From Hyphomicrobium sp. (GTDB lineage: Bacteria; Pseudomonadota; Alphaproteobacteria; Rhizobiales; Hyphomicrobiaceae), in assembly GCA_013141015.1 (NCBI GenBank), contig JABFRT010000054.1:1-56131 (forward strand): a stretch of 56,131 nt of DNA, given 5' to 3'. Numbering within the stretch: position 1 is the stretch's first letter; each line of letters begins with the position of its first letter. The notes under the pieces were generated by a model. It was not told the DNA's origin. It saw only the letters and a program-made list of their open reading frames with translations, and searched no databases. A program made the translations under genes and the position numbers. Shown piece by piece: positions 37,266-46,196 of this stretch.

Positions 37266-40200
37266 CCGGCAATTCACAGGCCCGCGATATCGACGCCGTC
37301 CGCCGCAACACTAATCAGTCGCAAGCCGACGCGGCCGATCCACAAGCTTCCGTCTGGGTCAACGCTAACGCAGGAACCGGCAAGACGCACGTGCTGACCT
37401 TGCGCGTGTTGCGGATTCTGCTGGCCGGCACGTCGCCCGAACGCATTCTGTGCCTGACCTACACCAAGGCCGCCGCCGCCGAAATGTCGACGCGCATATT
37501 CGACAAGCTCAGCGAATGGGTGATGGCAACGGACGACGTTTTGCACAAAACGCTGCACGGCATCATTGGCCACGACCCCAACCAAGCCGAACTCGATTTT
37601 GCACGCACATTGTTTACCCGCGCCATCGAGACGCCGGGCGGATTGAAAATCCAAACCATCCACGCGTTTTCAGAACGCCTGCTGCAACGCTTTCCGCTGG
37701 AAGCTGGCGTGCCGCCGGGTTTCAAAATTCTTGACGATGAGAAGGGCCGCGAACTCAAATCCCGCGCCATTGAAGCAACCTTGCTGGAAGCGACCGGCAA
37801 CCGCGGCGGCGCGCTTGGACAAGCGCTGTCGACCGCGATCCGCTATGCGTCGGATTCCAACTTCGACGAATTGCTCTCGAAAGCTATTTATGAGCGCGCG
37901 TGGTTGATTGCCGCCAGCCGCCTGCCGGGCAGCACCGGGCACGGCGATTTCGCGGGCGCGGAAGCGCTGTTGCGTAAATCACTTGGCGTGCGCGCCGCAA
38001 TTACCGCGGCTCAGATTGAGCAAGAACGCGCCGGACTTCTGTCCAACGCCGATCTGACCGCACTTCGCAGCCACCTCTCAGGCGGCGGCAAGACCGACAT
38101 CTCGCACAGCGCCAAAATCGGTGAAGTAATATCACAGACGGATGCCAGCCAACGCGGTGCGGCGCTATCCGATTATCTGCTGACCGGCGGCGGTGAGGGC
38201 AAGCGCGCCAGCCTTATGAGCAAGAAATTGGCAGAGGACCGCGTTGATCTGTTGTCGGCCGCGCAAACCGCCCAAGACAGATGCTTCGATCTGACTGCTG
38301 AACTCAAAGCCCTCGCGCTTGTTGAAGCCTCCGTCGCGCTCTACCGGCTGGCGGGGGCCGTTCTGCAGCGTTACACCAATGCCAAAGCCTCGTCCGGCGC
38401 CCTCGACTTCGACGACCTTATTCAAAAAACCACGTCGCTGTTGAACACCTCCGATCAAGCCGAGTGGGTGCTCTATAAACTCGATGGCGGCTTGGACCAT
38501 ATTCTGGTAGATGAAGCCCAAGACACCAGCCCCGAGCAATGGGCCATCATTGAAGCACTCGGATCTGAATTTTTCTCAGGCACCGGCGCGCGCGACACCG
38601 TTCGCACGGTGTTTGCCGTCGGTGACGAAAAGCAATCGATCTATTCGTTCCAAGGTGCGGCGCCTGAAAAATTCGCCGAAGTCGGCCGCCGTGTTGAAGC
38701 GATGACCAAGCAAGCCTCCGCGCTATGGCGGCGCGTGCCGCTCAACTTGTCGTTCCGCACCGTGCAACCGGTGCTTGACGCCGTCGATCACGTGTTCGCC
38801 GATGCCGGCAAGACTCCCGGCCTGACCGCCGGCGACAAAACAATCGAGCATATCGCCAGCCGCTTCGGTCAATCCGGCACCCTCGAAATCTGGGAAACGG
38901 AGAAGCCTGGCCCGGCCGAAGACATCGACCCATGGTTGCCGCTGGACGAAAACGCTACTGAAAAGGCGCCAGCAAACCGGCTTGCCGAGCGGATCGCCGC
39001 AACAATCGGCGATTGGCTGACGCGGGGTGTGAAGCTCGTCTCCGAAGACCGCCCGATCCGCGCCGGCGACATTCTAATTTTGGTGCGCAAACGCAATCCG
39101 TTCGCCGTACCGATGGTCGCCGCCTTGAAGGCACGCGGCATTGCGGTGGCAGGCTCAGACCGCATTGCGTTGACTGCGCAAATCGCCGTCCAGGATCTGC
39201 TCGCACTTGGTGATTTTCTGACGCTGCCGGAAGACGATTTGGCGCTCGCGACCGTGCTCAAGGGCCCGCTGTTCAACCTCGACGACAACGATCTGTTGGC
39301 AATCGCCCATGGCCGCAAGGGCACGCTATGGCGCGCCTTGCTGGCTGCCGCTGAGACGATGCCAGAGTTCAAGCCCGCCGCTGAAACGCTAAAGCGCTGG
39401 CGCTCGAAGGCCGATTTTACACCGCCGTTTGAATTCTTTTCAAGCGTGCTCGACCGCGACGGCGCGCGCACCAAGATGCTGCATCGCCTTGGGCCTGAAG
39501 CCGCCGATGCGATTGATGAGTTCCTCGATCTGGCGCTTGCCTACGATGACGCCAATCCGCCGTCGCTGACCGGCTTCCTCGCCAACCTGCGCGCCGCTGA
39601 GCGCGAGGTGAAACGCGACATGGACCACATCCGCAACGAAGTGCGCGTGATGACCGTGCATGGCGCCAAGGGCCTCGAAGCGCCAATTGTTTTCCTTCCC
39701 GACACCTGCACCACGATGTCCGGCGACGGCGCCGGAACGCGGCTCTTGAAAATGCCGGATGCGCCGCGGCCGTCAACGCTGCCGCCGCCGGTTATCTGGC
39801 AGGTTAAAGGCACATCGAAAGTGGCCGCTGTACGCGCCGCGACCCTCGCCAAGGACGCGCGTGAGACGCAAGAGCGCAACCGCCTGCTCTATGTTGCAAT
39901 GACGCGGGCGCGCGACCGGCTGTACATCGGCGGCTTTGAAGGCAAGAACGGGCGCGCGGCGAACTGCTGGTATGACGCTATGTTCGACGGCTTGTCTGAA
40001 CGTCTCGAAAAAGTCTCAGCCGCCGGCGGCACATCGCTCTGGCGTCTTGAGACCCCGCAAGCGGCGGCTCACGAGACGCCAAAGTCGTCAGTGGCCACAG
40101 CCGAGGCCTATCAGGCTCTGCCGCCATTCGCGGCCAGACGCGTCATGCTTGAGCCGCAACTTTCGATCCCACTCGCGCCGTCGCGGCTTGAGCCGTATGC

Positions 40201-40885
40201 GCCCGATAGCGAAGGCGAGCCGCTTATCACGCCACGCGCCACAAACGACCCGGCGGCCGACCGCAACCAACCGTCGCCAGCGGTGATGGCCAACAACAAC
40301 CGCTTCCTGCGCGGCACGCTGACCCATGCGCTGCTGCAATACCTGCCGGAGATTGCCGAGGGTGAACGCAAGGCCGCCGCCACCGCTTTCGTCGGCTTGC
40401 GCGGCGCGGACCTTGCCTCAAAGGTGCGGCTATCGATCGTTCGCGAAGCGCTGGCGATTTTGAACACGCCGGATTTCGCAGCACTGTTCTCAAGCCAAAG
40501 CCGCGCCGAAGTACCGGTCTCAGCTGAAATTCCGCGCCCAGGCGGCAAAGGTCCGGCGCTACGGTTAAGCGGCCAGATCGACCGCCTCGCGGTGACGGAT
40601 CACGAGGTTCTGATCATCGACTTCAAGACCAACCGTCCGCCGCCGCTCGAGATCCAAGGTGTCGCACCCGCCTATTTGTTCCAGCTGGCTGCCTACGCGC
40701 TGGCGCTGGCTGAGATTTATCCGGGCCGGCGGCTGCGCGCGGCGTTACTGTGGACAGATGGGCCGCGATTGATGGAAATTCCTGAGATTATCCTCCGCGA
40801 TTATGGCGAACGGCTCTGGAAACTGGATATTGCAAGCCTTGACGCCGGCGGGGGCGATACCTACGTTCCCGCTTCGAACACGTGA
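37262..40885 (+). CDS. addA: double-strand break repair helicase AddA
   Basis: The UvrD/RecB-type helicase-nuclease subunit. Motif I is NANAGTGKTHV (about residues 33-43); motif II is ILVDEAQDTSPEQW; motif III is VGDEKQSIYSFQGA; motif V is VMTVHGAKGLEAPIVFLPD; motif VI is LLYVAMTRARDRLYIGG. A C-terminal RecB-type nuclease has VLIIDFKTNRPPP. The 1207 residues are intact, with no frameshift, in contrast to several other genes of the window. The 4-base overlap with addB indicates coupling, and trxA follows 70 bases later. Confidence 0.96.
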   Translation: MTGNSQARDIDAVRRNTNQSQADAADPQASVWVNANAGTGKTHVLTLRVLRILLAGTSPERILCLTYTKAAAAEMSTRIFDKLSEWVMATDDVLHKTLHGIIGHDPNQAELDFARTLFTRAIETPGGLKIQTIHAFSERLLQRFPLEAGVPPGFKILDDEKGRELKSRAIEATLLEATGNRGGALGQALSTAIRYASDSNFDELLSKAIYERAWLIAASRLPGSTGHGDFAGAEALLRKSLGVRAAITAAQIEQERAGLLSNADLTALRSHLSGGGKTDISHSAKIGEVISQTDASQRGAALSDYLLTGGGEGKRASLMSKKLAEDRVDLLSAAQTAQDRCFDLTAELKALALVEASVALYRLAGAVLQRYTNAKASSGALDFDDLIQKTTSLLNTSDQAEWVLYKLDGGLDHILVDEAQDTSPEQWAIIEALGSEFFSGTGARDTVRTVFAVGDEKQSIYSFQGAAPEKFAEVGRRVEAMTKQASALWRRVPLNLSFRTVQPVLDAVDHVFADAGKTPGLTAGDKTIEHIASRFGQSGTLEIWETEKPGPAEDIDPWLPLDENATEKAPANRLAERIAATIGDWLTRGVKLVSEDRPIRAGDILILVRKRNPFAVPMVAALKARGIAVAGSDRIALTAQIAVQDLLALGDFLTLPEDDLALATVLKGPLFNLDDNDLLAIAHGRKGTLWRALLAAAETMPEFKPAAETLKRWRSKADFTPPFEFFSSVLDRDGARTKMLHRLGPEAADAIDEFLDLALAYDDANPPSLTGFLANLRAAEREVKRDMDHIRNEVRVMTVHGAKGLEAPIVFLPDTCTTMSGDGAGTRLLKMPDAPRPSTLPPPVIWQVKGTSKVAAVRAATLAKDARETQERNRLLYVAMTRARDRLYIGGFEGKNGRAANCWYDAMFDGLSERLEKVSAAGGTSLWRLETPQAAAHETPKSSVATAEAYQALPPFAARRVMLEPQLSIPLAPSRLEPYAPDSEGEPLITPRATNDPAADRNQPSPAVMANNNRFLRGTLTHALLQYLPEIAEGERKAAATAFVGLRGADLASKVRLSIVREALAILNTPDFAALFSSQSRAEVPVSAEIPRPGGKGPALRLSGQIDRLAVTDHEVLIIDFKTNRPPPLEIQGVAPAYLFQLAAYALALAEIYPGRRLRAALLWTDGPRLMEIPEIILRDYGERLWKLDIASLDAGGGDTYVPASNT

Positions 40886-40955
40886 GCCCGGGCAGGACGG
40901 CTCGAGTTGCCCGGATCAGGTGCCCCCGCCTGATCTTTCCAGGAGAAAAGACAAT

Positions 40956-41279
40956 ATGGCCGACGTAACCGACGCGAATTTCGATGCTGAAGTGCTGAAG
41001 TCCAGCGTGCCCGTGCTGGTGGACTTCCACGCCGTCTGGTGCGGTCCGTGCAAGGCCATGGCGCCGGCGCTGGAACAGGTTGCCAAGGAAATGGACGGCA
41101 AGGTCAAGGTCGTGAAGGTCGATGTCGACCAGAACCCAAAGGTGACCGGCACATACGGCATTCGCGCCATGCCGACCCTGTTGATGTTCAAGGGCGGCAA
41201 GGTTGCGGCCCAGTACACCGGCGCGATTGTGCAGAAGAAGAAGCTGGAAGAGTGGATCAACTCCAGCATGACGGCGTAA
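40956..41279 (+). CDS. trxA: thioredoxin
   Basis: Cytosolic 107-residue thioredoxin with active site WCGPCK at residues 28-33 (Cys29, Cys32), cis-Pro motif RAMPTLLMF and the DANFDAEVL start. AGGAGA precedes the ATG at 40956. It reduces disulfides in cytoplasmic proteins. It follows addA in the same direction, the usual rhizobial order, and has a strong terminator behind it. Confidence 0.96.
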   Translation: MADVTDANFDAEVLKSSVPVLVDFHAVWCGPCKAMAPALEQVAKEMDGKVKVVKVDVDQNPKVTGTYGIRAMPTLLMFKGGKVAAQYTGAIVQKKKLEEWINSSMTA

Positions 41280-41304
41280 GCTCTGCGATCATTTTTCAAT
41301 CGGA

Positions 41305-41334
41305 AAAGGCCCGTCGCGTGACGGGCCTTTTTTT
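41305..41334. terminator. intrinsic terminator after trxA
   Basis: AAAGGCCCGTC and GACGGGCCTTT form an 11-bp stem around a GCGT loop, with the T tract continuing (TTTTTTT). Because the following hydrolase gene converges, it can serve both directions: the A-rich left arm gives the T run on the other strand. Confidence 0.9.
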
Positions 41335-41361
41335 GTGACGCATAGCGCGTATGACTGAGGA

Positions 41362-41961
41362 TCAAGCCTTGATGCCGGCTGTGCCTGGAACGACGACGGC
41401 AAAAATGTCGTGCAGTGCTGCAAGGCTTGCATCATGCAAGGCGCGCGCTTCAATCACGCCGCCGGTTGGGTTTGGCAGCGCGCGCGTGGCCGCGGCGGAC
41501 GCGACGACGGTTGGCCGGTAGCCGTGATTGAAGGCCGCGCGCGCTGTCGAATTCACGCATACGTGGGTCATGAAACCGGCGAGCACCAACTCTTCGACAC
41601 CGAGGCCCTTCAGAACGTCGTCGAGATTGGTCTTCTCGAACGAGCTCGGATAGGCCTTGACGATAATCGTCTCGCCGCTGTGGGGCGCCACAACGTCGGC
41701 AATCGCGCCGATGGCGGCGCGCACGTCATAAGGTGACCCAGGACCTGCATCGTGTTGAATGTGAATGACTGGCCGGCCGGCATTGCGGTAGCGGTTCAGC
41801 AGCGCCTGGCATTCAACCAGCGCCGGTTCCACGCCGTCGAGCTGCATCACGCCCTCGCGATAGGTGTTTTGGCAATCAATCAGAATAAGCGCTGAATTGC
41901 TGATCGTGGTTGGCGTGTAGCCCATACCTGTCAGTTCGCGCAGTGTTTTGGAAGCGCCCAT
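41362..41961 (-). CDS. isochorismatase-family cysteine hydrolase
   Basis: The 199-residue protein has the family triad: Asp29 in ALILIDCQNTY, Lys102 in IIVKAYPSSFE and Cys135 in GFMTHVCVNSTARAA. Such enzymes hydrolyse amide or vinyl-ether bonds (nicotinamidase, carbamoylsarcosine, isochorismate). The substrate cannot be read. It is the third gene downstream of an aldehyde dehydrogenase and two DUF779 genes, on the same strand and 75 bases from the nearest DUF779 gene. It might act in the same pathway or only be a neighbour. Confidence 0.88.
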   Translation of the reverse strand: MGASKTLRELTGMGYTPTTISNSALILIDCQNTYREGVMQLDGVEPALVECQALLNRYRNAGRPVIHIQHDAGPGSPYDVRAAIGAIADVVAPHSGETIIVKAYPSSFEKTNLDDVLKGLGVEELVLAGFMTHVCVNSTARAAFNHGYRPTVVASAAATRALPNPTGGVIEARALHDASLAALHDIFAVVVPGTAGIKA

Positions 41962-42035
41962 CGTTTGATCTCTCCTGGAGTTGGCCGTTTAGACCTTGGC
42001 GGCGAAGTCTCAGTTCAACGCGTCAACAGCCCATT

Positions 42036-42464
42036 TTAGTAGGCAGGCCGTTCGACACCATTTGGCGGCGGGCCTATGGCCTCGATGGCTTCGTTTTCAG
42101 CATCCGTATAAATGCGCGACCGCGTCAGAAAGCGCACGCCCTCGGGCGCTTCGAGCGAGAAGCCAGAGCCGCGCCCTGGCACCACATCTATGATGATGTG
42201 GGTGTGCTGCCAGTATTCGAATTGCGATTTACCCATGTACAGCGGCTGTCCGCCGATCTCGCCCATGAACACATCCTGTGCGCCGACTTTGAATTCCTTC
42301 CGCGGGTAGCACATCGGCGCGCTGCCATCGCAGCATCCGCCTGACTGATGAAACATCAGCGGACCATGCATCACTATCAGCTTCTGCATCAAGTCAATGG
42401 CCGCGGGTGTTGCCGACACGCGCGAGACGTTGGGCACCGCCGCGATTGCTTCAACGATTGTCAT
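42036..42464 (-). CDS. DUF779 family protein, first copy
   Basis: The 142-residue protein carries the DUF779 core SGGCCDGSAPMCYPRKEF, FMGEIGGQPLYMGKSQFEYW, HIIIDVVPGRGSGFSLE and GVRFLTRSRIY. The family is strongly linked to aldehyde dehydrogenases of the AldB/ExaC type, and one such gene lies 0.5 kb upstream here. The Cys-Cys and His residues could bind metal, but no function is proven. It overlaps the second DUF779 gene by 14 bases (42451-42464), suggesting coupled translation. Confidence 0.9.
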   Translation of the reverse strand: MTIVEAIAAVPNVSRVSATPAAIDLMQKLIVMHGPLMFHQSGGCCDGSAPMCYPRKEFKVGAQDVFMGEIGGQPLYMGKSQFEYWQHTHIIIDVVPGRGSGFSLEAPEGVRFLTRSRIYTDAENEAIEAIGPPPNGVERPAY

Positions 42465-42849
42465 TGGTTTCTCCGGGGTCCTGGGGGTTCAATGCTACAT
42501 CGCGTTGCGGACGCCGCCTGAGCAGCGTGAAGCGCCGCCGGTTGCCAGCATCGAGTGAAAATCCGACCGGCAGCCCGTCGGCCATATCGAGAATGTAGTC
42601 GCCGCAGGCACATTCATCACCTGGGCGGCTTTCCATTTGATAGACAGCCACACCTTCGACTTCTCCGATCAGATGGTCGCGGGCGCCAAGCCGCAACTCG
42701 CCGGCCGGCAGGCACACCGGTTTGTGCGACCCGCTGTTGGCGCCAGCCAAATGGAGAATGATATCACCGTGCTGCTCGACCATACGCCGCAACGCATCGC
42801 GCGCTTCGGGCGTCGCGGTGATTGCGCACGTCTGTATGCTGCTCGCCAT
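42451..42849 (-). CDS. DUF779 family protein, diverged second copy
   Basis: 132 residues, aligned along most of its length with the neighbouring DUF779 protein: IILHLAGANSGSHKPVCLP, LRLGARDHLIGEVEGVAVYQ and DYILDMADGLPVGFSLD. The canonical SGGCCDG cysteines are replaced by NSGSHKPVC, though an extra ECACGDY Cys pair is present instead. The gene therefore looks like a tandem duplication with altered metal or thiol ligands. It overlaps the downstream copy by 14 bases and lies 109 bases below the ALDH terminator. Confidence 0.8.
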   Translation of the reverse strand: MASSIQTCAITATPEARDALRRMVEQHGDIILHLAGANSGSHKPVCLPAGELRLGARDHLIGEVEGVAVYQMESRPGDECACGDYILDMADGLPVGFSLDAGNRRRFTLLRRRPQRDVALNPQDPGETNDNR

Positions 42850-42912
42850 ATGCTCACCTCGACAAGGTCTGGGAACGCTTGAGTTCGCCGCCGTTAAGTG
42901 GTGACGCAGTCT

Positions 42913-42922
42913 GCTTATTCAA
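42913..42922. promoter_or_regulatory. GCTTATTYAA motif upstream of the DUF779 pair
   Basis: GCTTATTCAA, preceded by CAGTCT, lies 64-73 bases before the start of the diverged DUF779 gene. It matches two copies (GCTTATTTAA) upstream of the aldehyde dehydrogenase in the same orientation, so it may be a shared operator. Confidence 0.4.
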
Positions 42923-42957
42923 ACGCTGTCCGTAATCACAAAACCCGGTTTGATCAC

Positions 42958-42992
42958 AAAAAGGGGTGCGGAACCCTTCGGCTCCGCACCCC
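42958..42992 (-). terminator. intrinsic terminator of the aldehyde dehydrogenase gene
   Basis: On the minus strand GGGGTGCGGA and TCCGCACCCC form a perfect 10-bp stem around GCCGAAGGGT, followed by TTTTTGTG. It sits 25 bases beyond the ALDH stop, separating it from the DUF779 genes. Confidence 0.85.
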
Positions 42993-43016
42993 CTCATTTG
43001 GCAAGACCCAAGCGCC

Positions 43017-44537
43017 TTAGAAGAAGCCGAGCGCCTTCGGGCTGTAGCTGACCAGCATGTTCTTGGTCTGCTGATAATGGTCGAGCATCATCTTGTGCGT
43101 TTCGCGGCCGATGCCCGACTGCTTGTAGCCACCGAATGCGGCGTGTGCCGGATACAAGTGGTAGCAGTTGGTCCACACGCGGCCAGCCTGGATTTCGCGG
43201 CCGAAGCGATAAGCGCGCGTTCCGTTACGCGTCCACACGCCCGAGCCGAGGCCGTACAATGTGTCGTTGGCGATAGCGAGCGCCTCCGCTTCGTCTTCAA
43301 AGGTTGTCACAGCCAGAACCGGTCCAAAGATTTCTTCCTGGAACACGCGCATCTTGTTGTGGCCTTCCAGAACCGTCGGCTCGACGTAGTAGCCGTTGGC
43401 GATTTCGCCGCCAAGGTTGGCACGCTTGCCGCCGGTCAGAACGCGAGCACCTTCGCCGCGGCCGATATCGACGTAGCTCAGGATCTTTTCAAGCTGATCG
43501 TTGGACGCCTGAGCGCCGATCATCGTCGTCATGTCAAGCGGGTGACCCTGCTTGATCTTGGCGACGCGGGCCAGAGCGCGGTCCATGAACTTTTCATAGA
43601 TCGAACGCTGGATCAGAGCGCGGCTTGGGCAGGTGCAGACTTCGCCCTGGTTCAACGCGAACAGTGTGAAACCTTCGAGGCACTTGTCGAAGTATTCGTC
43701 GTCGGCGTCCATCACGTCGGCGAAGAAGATGTTCGGCGACTTGCCGCCGAGTTCGACGGTCGACGGAATGATGTTTTCCGATGCGTACTGCATGATCAAA
43801 CGGCCGGTCGATGTTTCACCGGTGAAAGCAACCTTGCCGATACGCTTGTTCTGAGCGAGCGGCTTGCCGGCTTCGACACCGAAACCGTTGACGACGTTGA
43901 TAACGCCTTCCGGGATCAAGTCGCCGATGATTTCCATCAGCACCATGATCGACATCGGGGTCTGTTCAGCGGGCTTCAGCACGACGCAGTTGCCAGCGGC
44001 AATTGCTGGCGCGAGCTTCCACACAGCCATCAGCAACGGGAAGTTCCACGGAATGATCTGGCCAACCACGCCGATCGGTTCATGGAAATGATAGGCGATG
44101 GTATCGTGGTCGATTTCAGAGATCGTGCCTTCCTGGGCGCGGATGCAGCCGGCGTAGTAGCGCCAGTGGTCGATGCCCAGCGGCACGTCCGCGAACGTTG
44201 TTTCGCGGATCGGCTTGCCATTGTCGATGGATTCGACGAGCGCGATCACATCAAGGTTCGCTTCCATACGGTCAGCGATCTTGAGCATAATTTTGGAGCG
44301 TTCAGCCGGCGACGTGCGGCCCCAAGCAACGCGCGCCTTGTGGGCGGCATCGAGCGCGAGTTCGATATCTTCCGCCGTCGAGCGGGCGATCTCGCAAATT
44401 TCCTGGCCGGTAATCGGCGTGATATTCTTGAAGTACTGGCCGCGAACGGGCGCAACCCATTTACCGCCGATATAGTTGTCATAGCGCTGCTTAATAACCT
44501 GCTTACCTGTCAACTTTTCCATAGCGACGTGCTGCAT
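43017..44537 (-). CDS. aldehyde dehydrogenase, AldB/ExaC type
   Basis: NAD(P)-dependent oxidation of aldehydes to acids. The ATG at 44537 is chosen because GGAGGAG lies 8 bases ahead; an upstream in-frame ATG at 44561 would overlap that site. The 506-residue product has the general base Glu262 ([12 protein letters not shown]) and the nucleophile Cys301 ([11 protein letters not shown]), plus PWNFPLLM and FTGETSTG of the cofactor fold. Length and motifs match acetaldehyde dehydrogenases used with alcohol or short-chain aldehydes. Two DUF779 genes follow. Three copies of a GCTTATTYAA motif occur around the promoters. Confidence 0.95.
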   Translation of the reverse strand: MQHVAMEKLTGKQVIKQRYDNYIGGKWVAPVRGQYFKNITPITGQEICEIARSTAEDIELALDAAHKARVAWGRTSPAERSKIMLKIADRMEANLDVIALVESIDNGKPIRETTFADVPLGIDHWRYYAGCIRAQEGTISEIDHDTIAYHFHEPIGVVGQIIPWNFPLLMAVWKLAPAIAAGNCVVLKPAEQTPMSIMVLMEIIGDLIPEGVINVVNGFGVEAGKPLAQNKRIGKVAFTGETSTGRLIMQYASENIIPSTVELGGKSPNIFFADVMDADDEYFDKCLEGFTLFALNQGEVCTCPSRALIQRSIYEKFMDRALARVAKIKQGHPLDMTTMIGAQASNDQLEKILSYVDIGRGEGARVLTGGKRANLGGEIANGYYVEPTVLEGHNKMRVFQEEIFGPVLAVTTFEDEAEALAIANDTLYGLGSGVWTRNGTRAYRFGREIQAGRVWTNCYHLYPAHAAFGGYKQSGIGRETHKMMLDHYQQTKNMLVSYSPKALGFF

Positions 44538-44583
44538 CGGGTTGTCTCCTCCATTATTCAAATCGGTTTTTGTTTTTCGGTCT

Positions 44584-44675
44584 GCTTATTTAAAGCATAG
44601 CGGCGCCCCACCGTGTTGGCCAGCGCCGGGCCGCTCATTCCTTAGTTGGGGTCGCGGTCACAGGCGCTTATTTAA
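44584..44675. promoter_or_regulatory. two GCTTATTTAA motifs upstream of the aldehyde dehydrogenase
   Basis: Identical decamers at 44584-44593 and 44666-44675, in the same orientation, 82 bases apart, about 47 and 129 bases before the ALDH start. A third, GCTTATTCAA, is upstream of the DUF779 pair. The spacing suggests an activator or repressor site; the factor is unknown. Confidence 0.45.
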
Positions 44676-44797
44676 CGGACTTCGCCTGACCTAGCGGCTG
44701 CGGTCAATTTATATTGACCTCAATTCATGGCCAGGACGTGACGGCCGAATATGACTACCCTGCTTACCATGCGCACGCCCCAAGCGTGGCAGCCCCT

Positions 44798-46148
44798 TTA
44801 AAGCCCTTGCTCCTGCAAGGTGAGCACGTGTCCAGCCAGATAAAGCGAGCCGCAAATCAACACGCGCTTCGGCCCCTTCGGCAGTGCAGCAATAGTTCGC
44901 AATGCCTCGGCGATGCCGGCCCGGTCAATCGCTTGCAGTCCGGCGCTGTGTGCCACTTCGGCCAGCTTTTCCTGGCTGTGCGGGGCCTCATGAGCCCCAG
45001 GAATCGGCACCGTATAGACGCCGCGTACAAGCCCCCTGAAGGGGGCCAGAAAGCCCAGCGCATCCTTTTGGCCCATCATGCCGACCACAAGGTAAACGGG
45101 CTTCGGCGCCTTCTCATCGAAGGCCGCGAGTGTATCCGCCAGCATATCGCCAGCTGCCGGGTTATGCCCGCCATCGAGCCACAATTCGGCATCCGGCCCG
45201 AGTAGTTCCGGCAGCGGCCCGGTGGTCAGCCGCTGCATGCGCGCTGGCCATTCAACCGCGCGCAGGCCGCGTTCGATAGCACCTTCATCCAGCCCGAGGA
45301 CCGGCAACTTACGCGATAGCTTGACGGCGGCTGCAACCGCGGTCCCGGCGTTTGATAATCTGGTGGCGGCCGGCCAGCGCCGGCAGCGGCAGATCCAGCA
45401 GCTCTTCGTTCAGCTGTACGACCAGCCGCCCGCTCTGCTCGTAGGCGTCGAAATCCTGGCCCCAGATCACCAACGGCGCACCGGCCTTCTGAGCCTTAGC
45501 TTGAATGACATCGAGCACCTCATCGGGCTGCTGCGATATGATCCCCGTTGTGCCGCGCTTTAAAATGCCTGCCTTTTCGGCGGCAATCTTGCCAAGCGTC
45601 GGCCCGAGTTTTTCAGCGTGGTCCATCGAGATCGGCGTGACCACGGTCAGCGCTGGAACTTTGATCACGTTGGTTGCGTCGAGCCGGCCGCCCAGACCAA
45701 CTTCCAGCAGCACGACGTCGGCTGGCGTTTCGCTGAACGCCAGAAACGCTGCGGCGGTCGTGATTTCAAATTGCGTGATGTCATCGCCATCGTTGACGGC
45801 GCGCACGCGCATCAGCACATCGACCAGCGCATCCTCATTGATGGAGCGGGAAATGCCATCGCTGCCCGCCAGCGAAATACGTTCATGGAACCGGACCAGA
45901 TGGGGCGACGTGTAGACATGCACACGCTTTCCAGCAGCCTCAATCATCGCCCGCAGATACGCGGTCACCGATCCCTTGCCGTTGGTCCCGGCAATATGCA
46001 CGACAGGCGGCAGTTTCTTTTCCGGATGGCCGAGCTTGCCAAGCAACCGCTCGACGCGGCCAAGCGACAGGTCGATCAATTTCGGGTGCAACAACATCAT
46101 CTCAGCAAGGAGCGTGTCGCTGGTTGGCCGTTTGGTTTTTGTGGGCAT
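44798..46148 (-). pseudogene. folC: folylpolyglutamate/dihydrofolate synthase with one frameshift
   Basis: FolC adds glutamate to dihydropteroate and folates. The N-terminal half includes the P-loop HIAGTNGKGSVTAYLRAM and LLEVGLGGRLDATNV. After LAGRHQII the frame should read NAGTAVAAAVKLSRK but one extra A in the run near 45350 shifts it and a stop follows at 45309. The C-terminal half resumes in the correct frame and keeps LWLDGGHNPAAGDML. Apart from that one base the gene is complete and of usual length. Since folC is normally essential, an assembly error in a short homopolymer is at least as likely as real loss. It follows accD with 48 bases between them. Confidence 0.9.
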
Positions 46149-46196
46149 GAGAGCGCTAACTCAGAGGTTCAGAGGCTCTCATATCAAATGGCCCGG

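Noticed and set aside
42966-44600. 544-codon open frame on the plus strand over the aldehyde dehydrogenase
   Set aside because: Antisense shadow; ALDH motifs on the minus strand are decisive.
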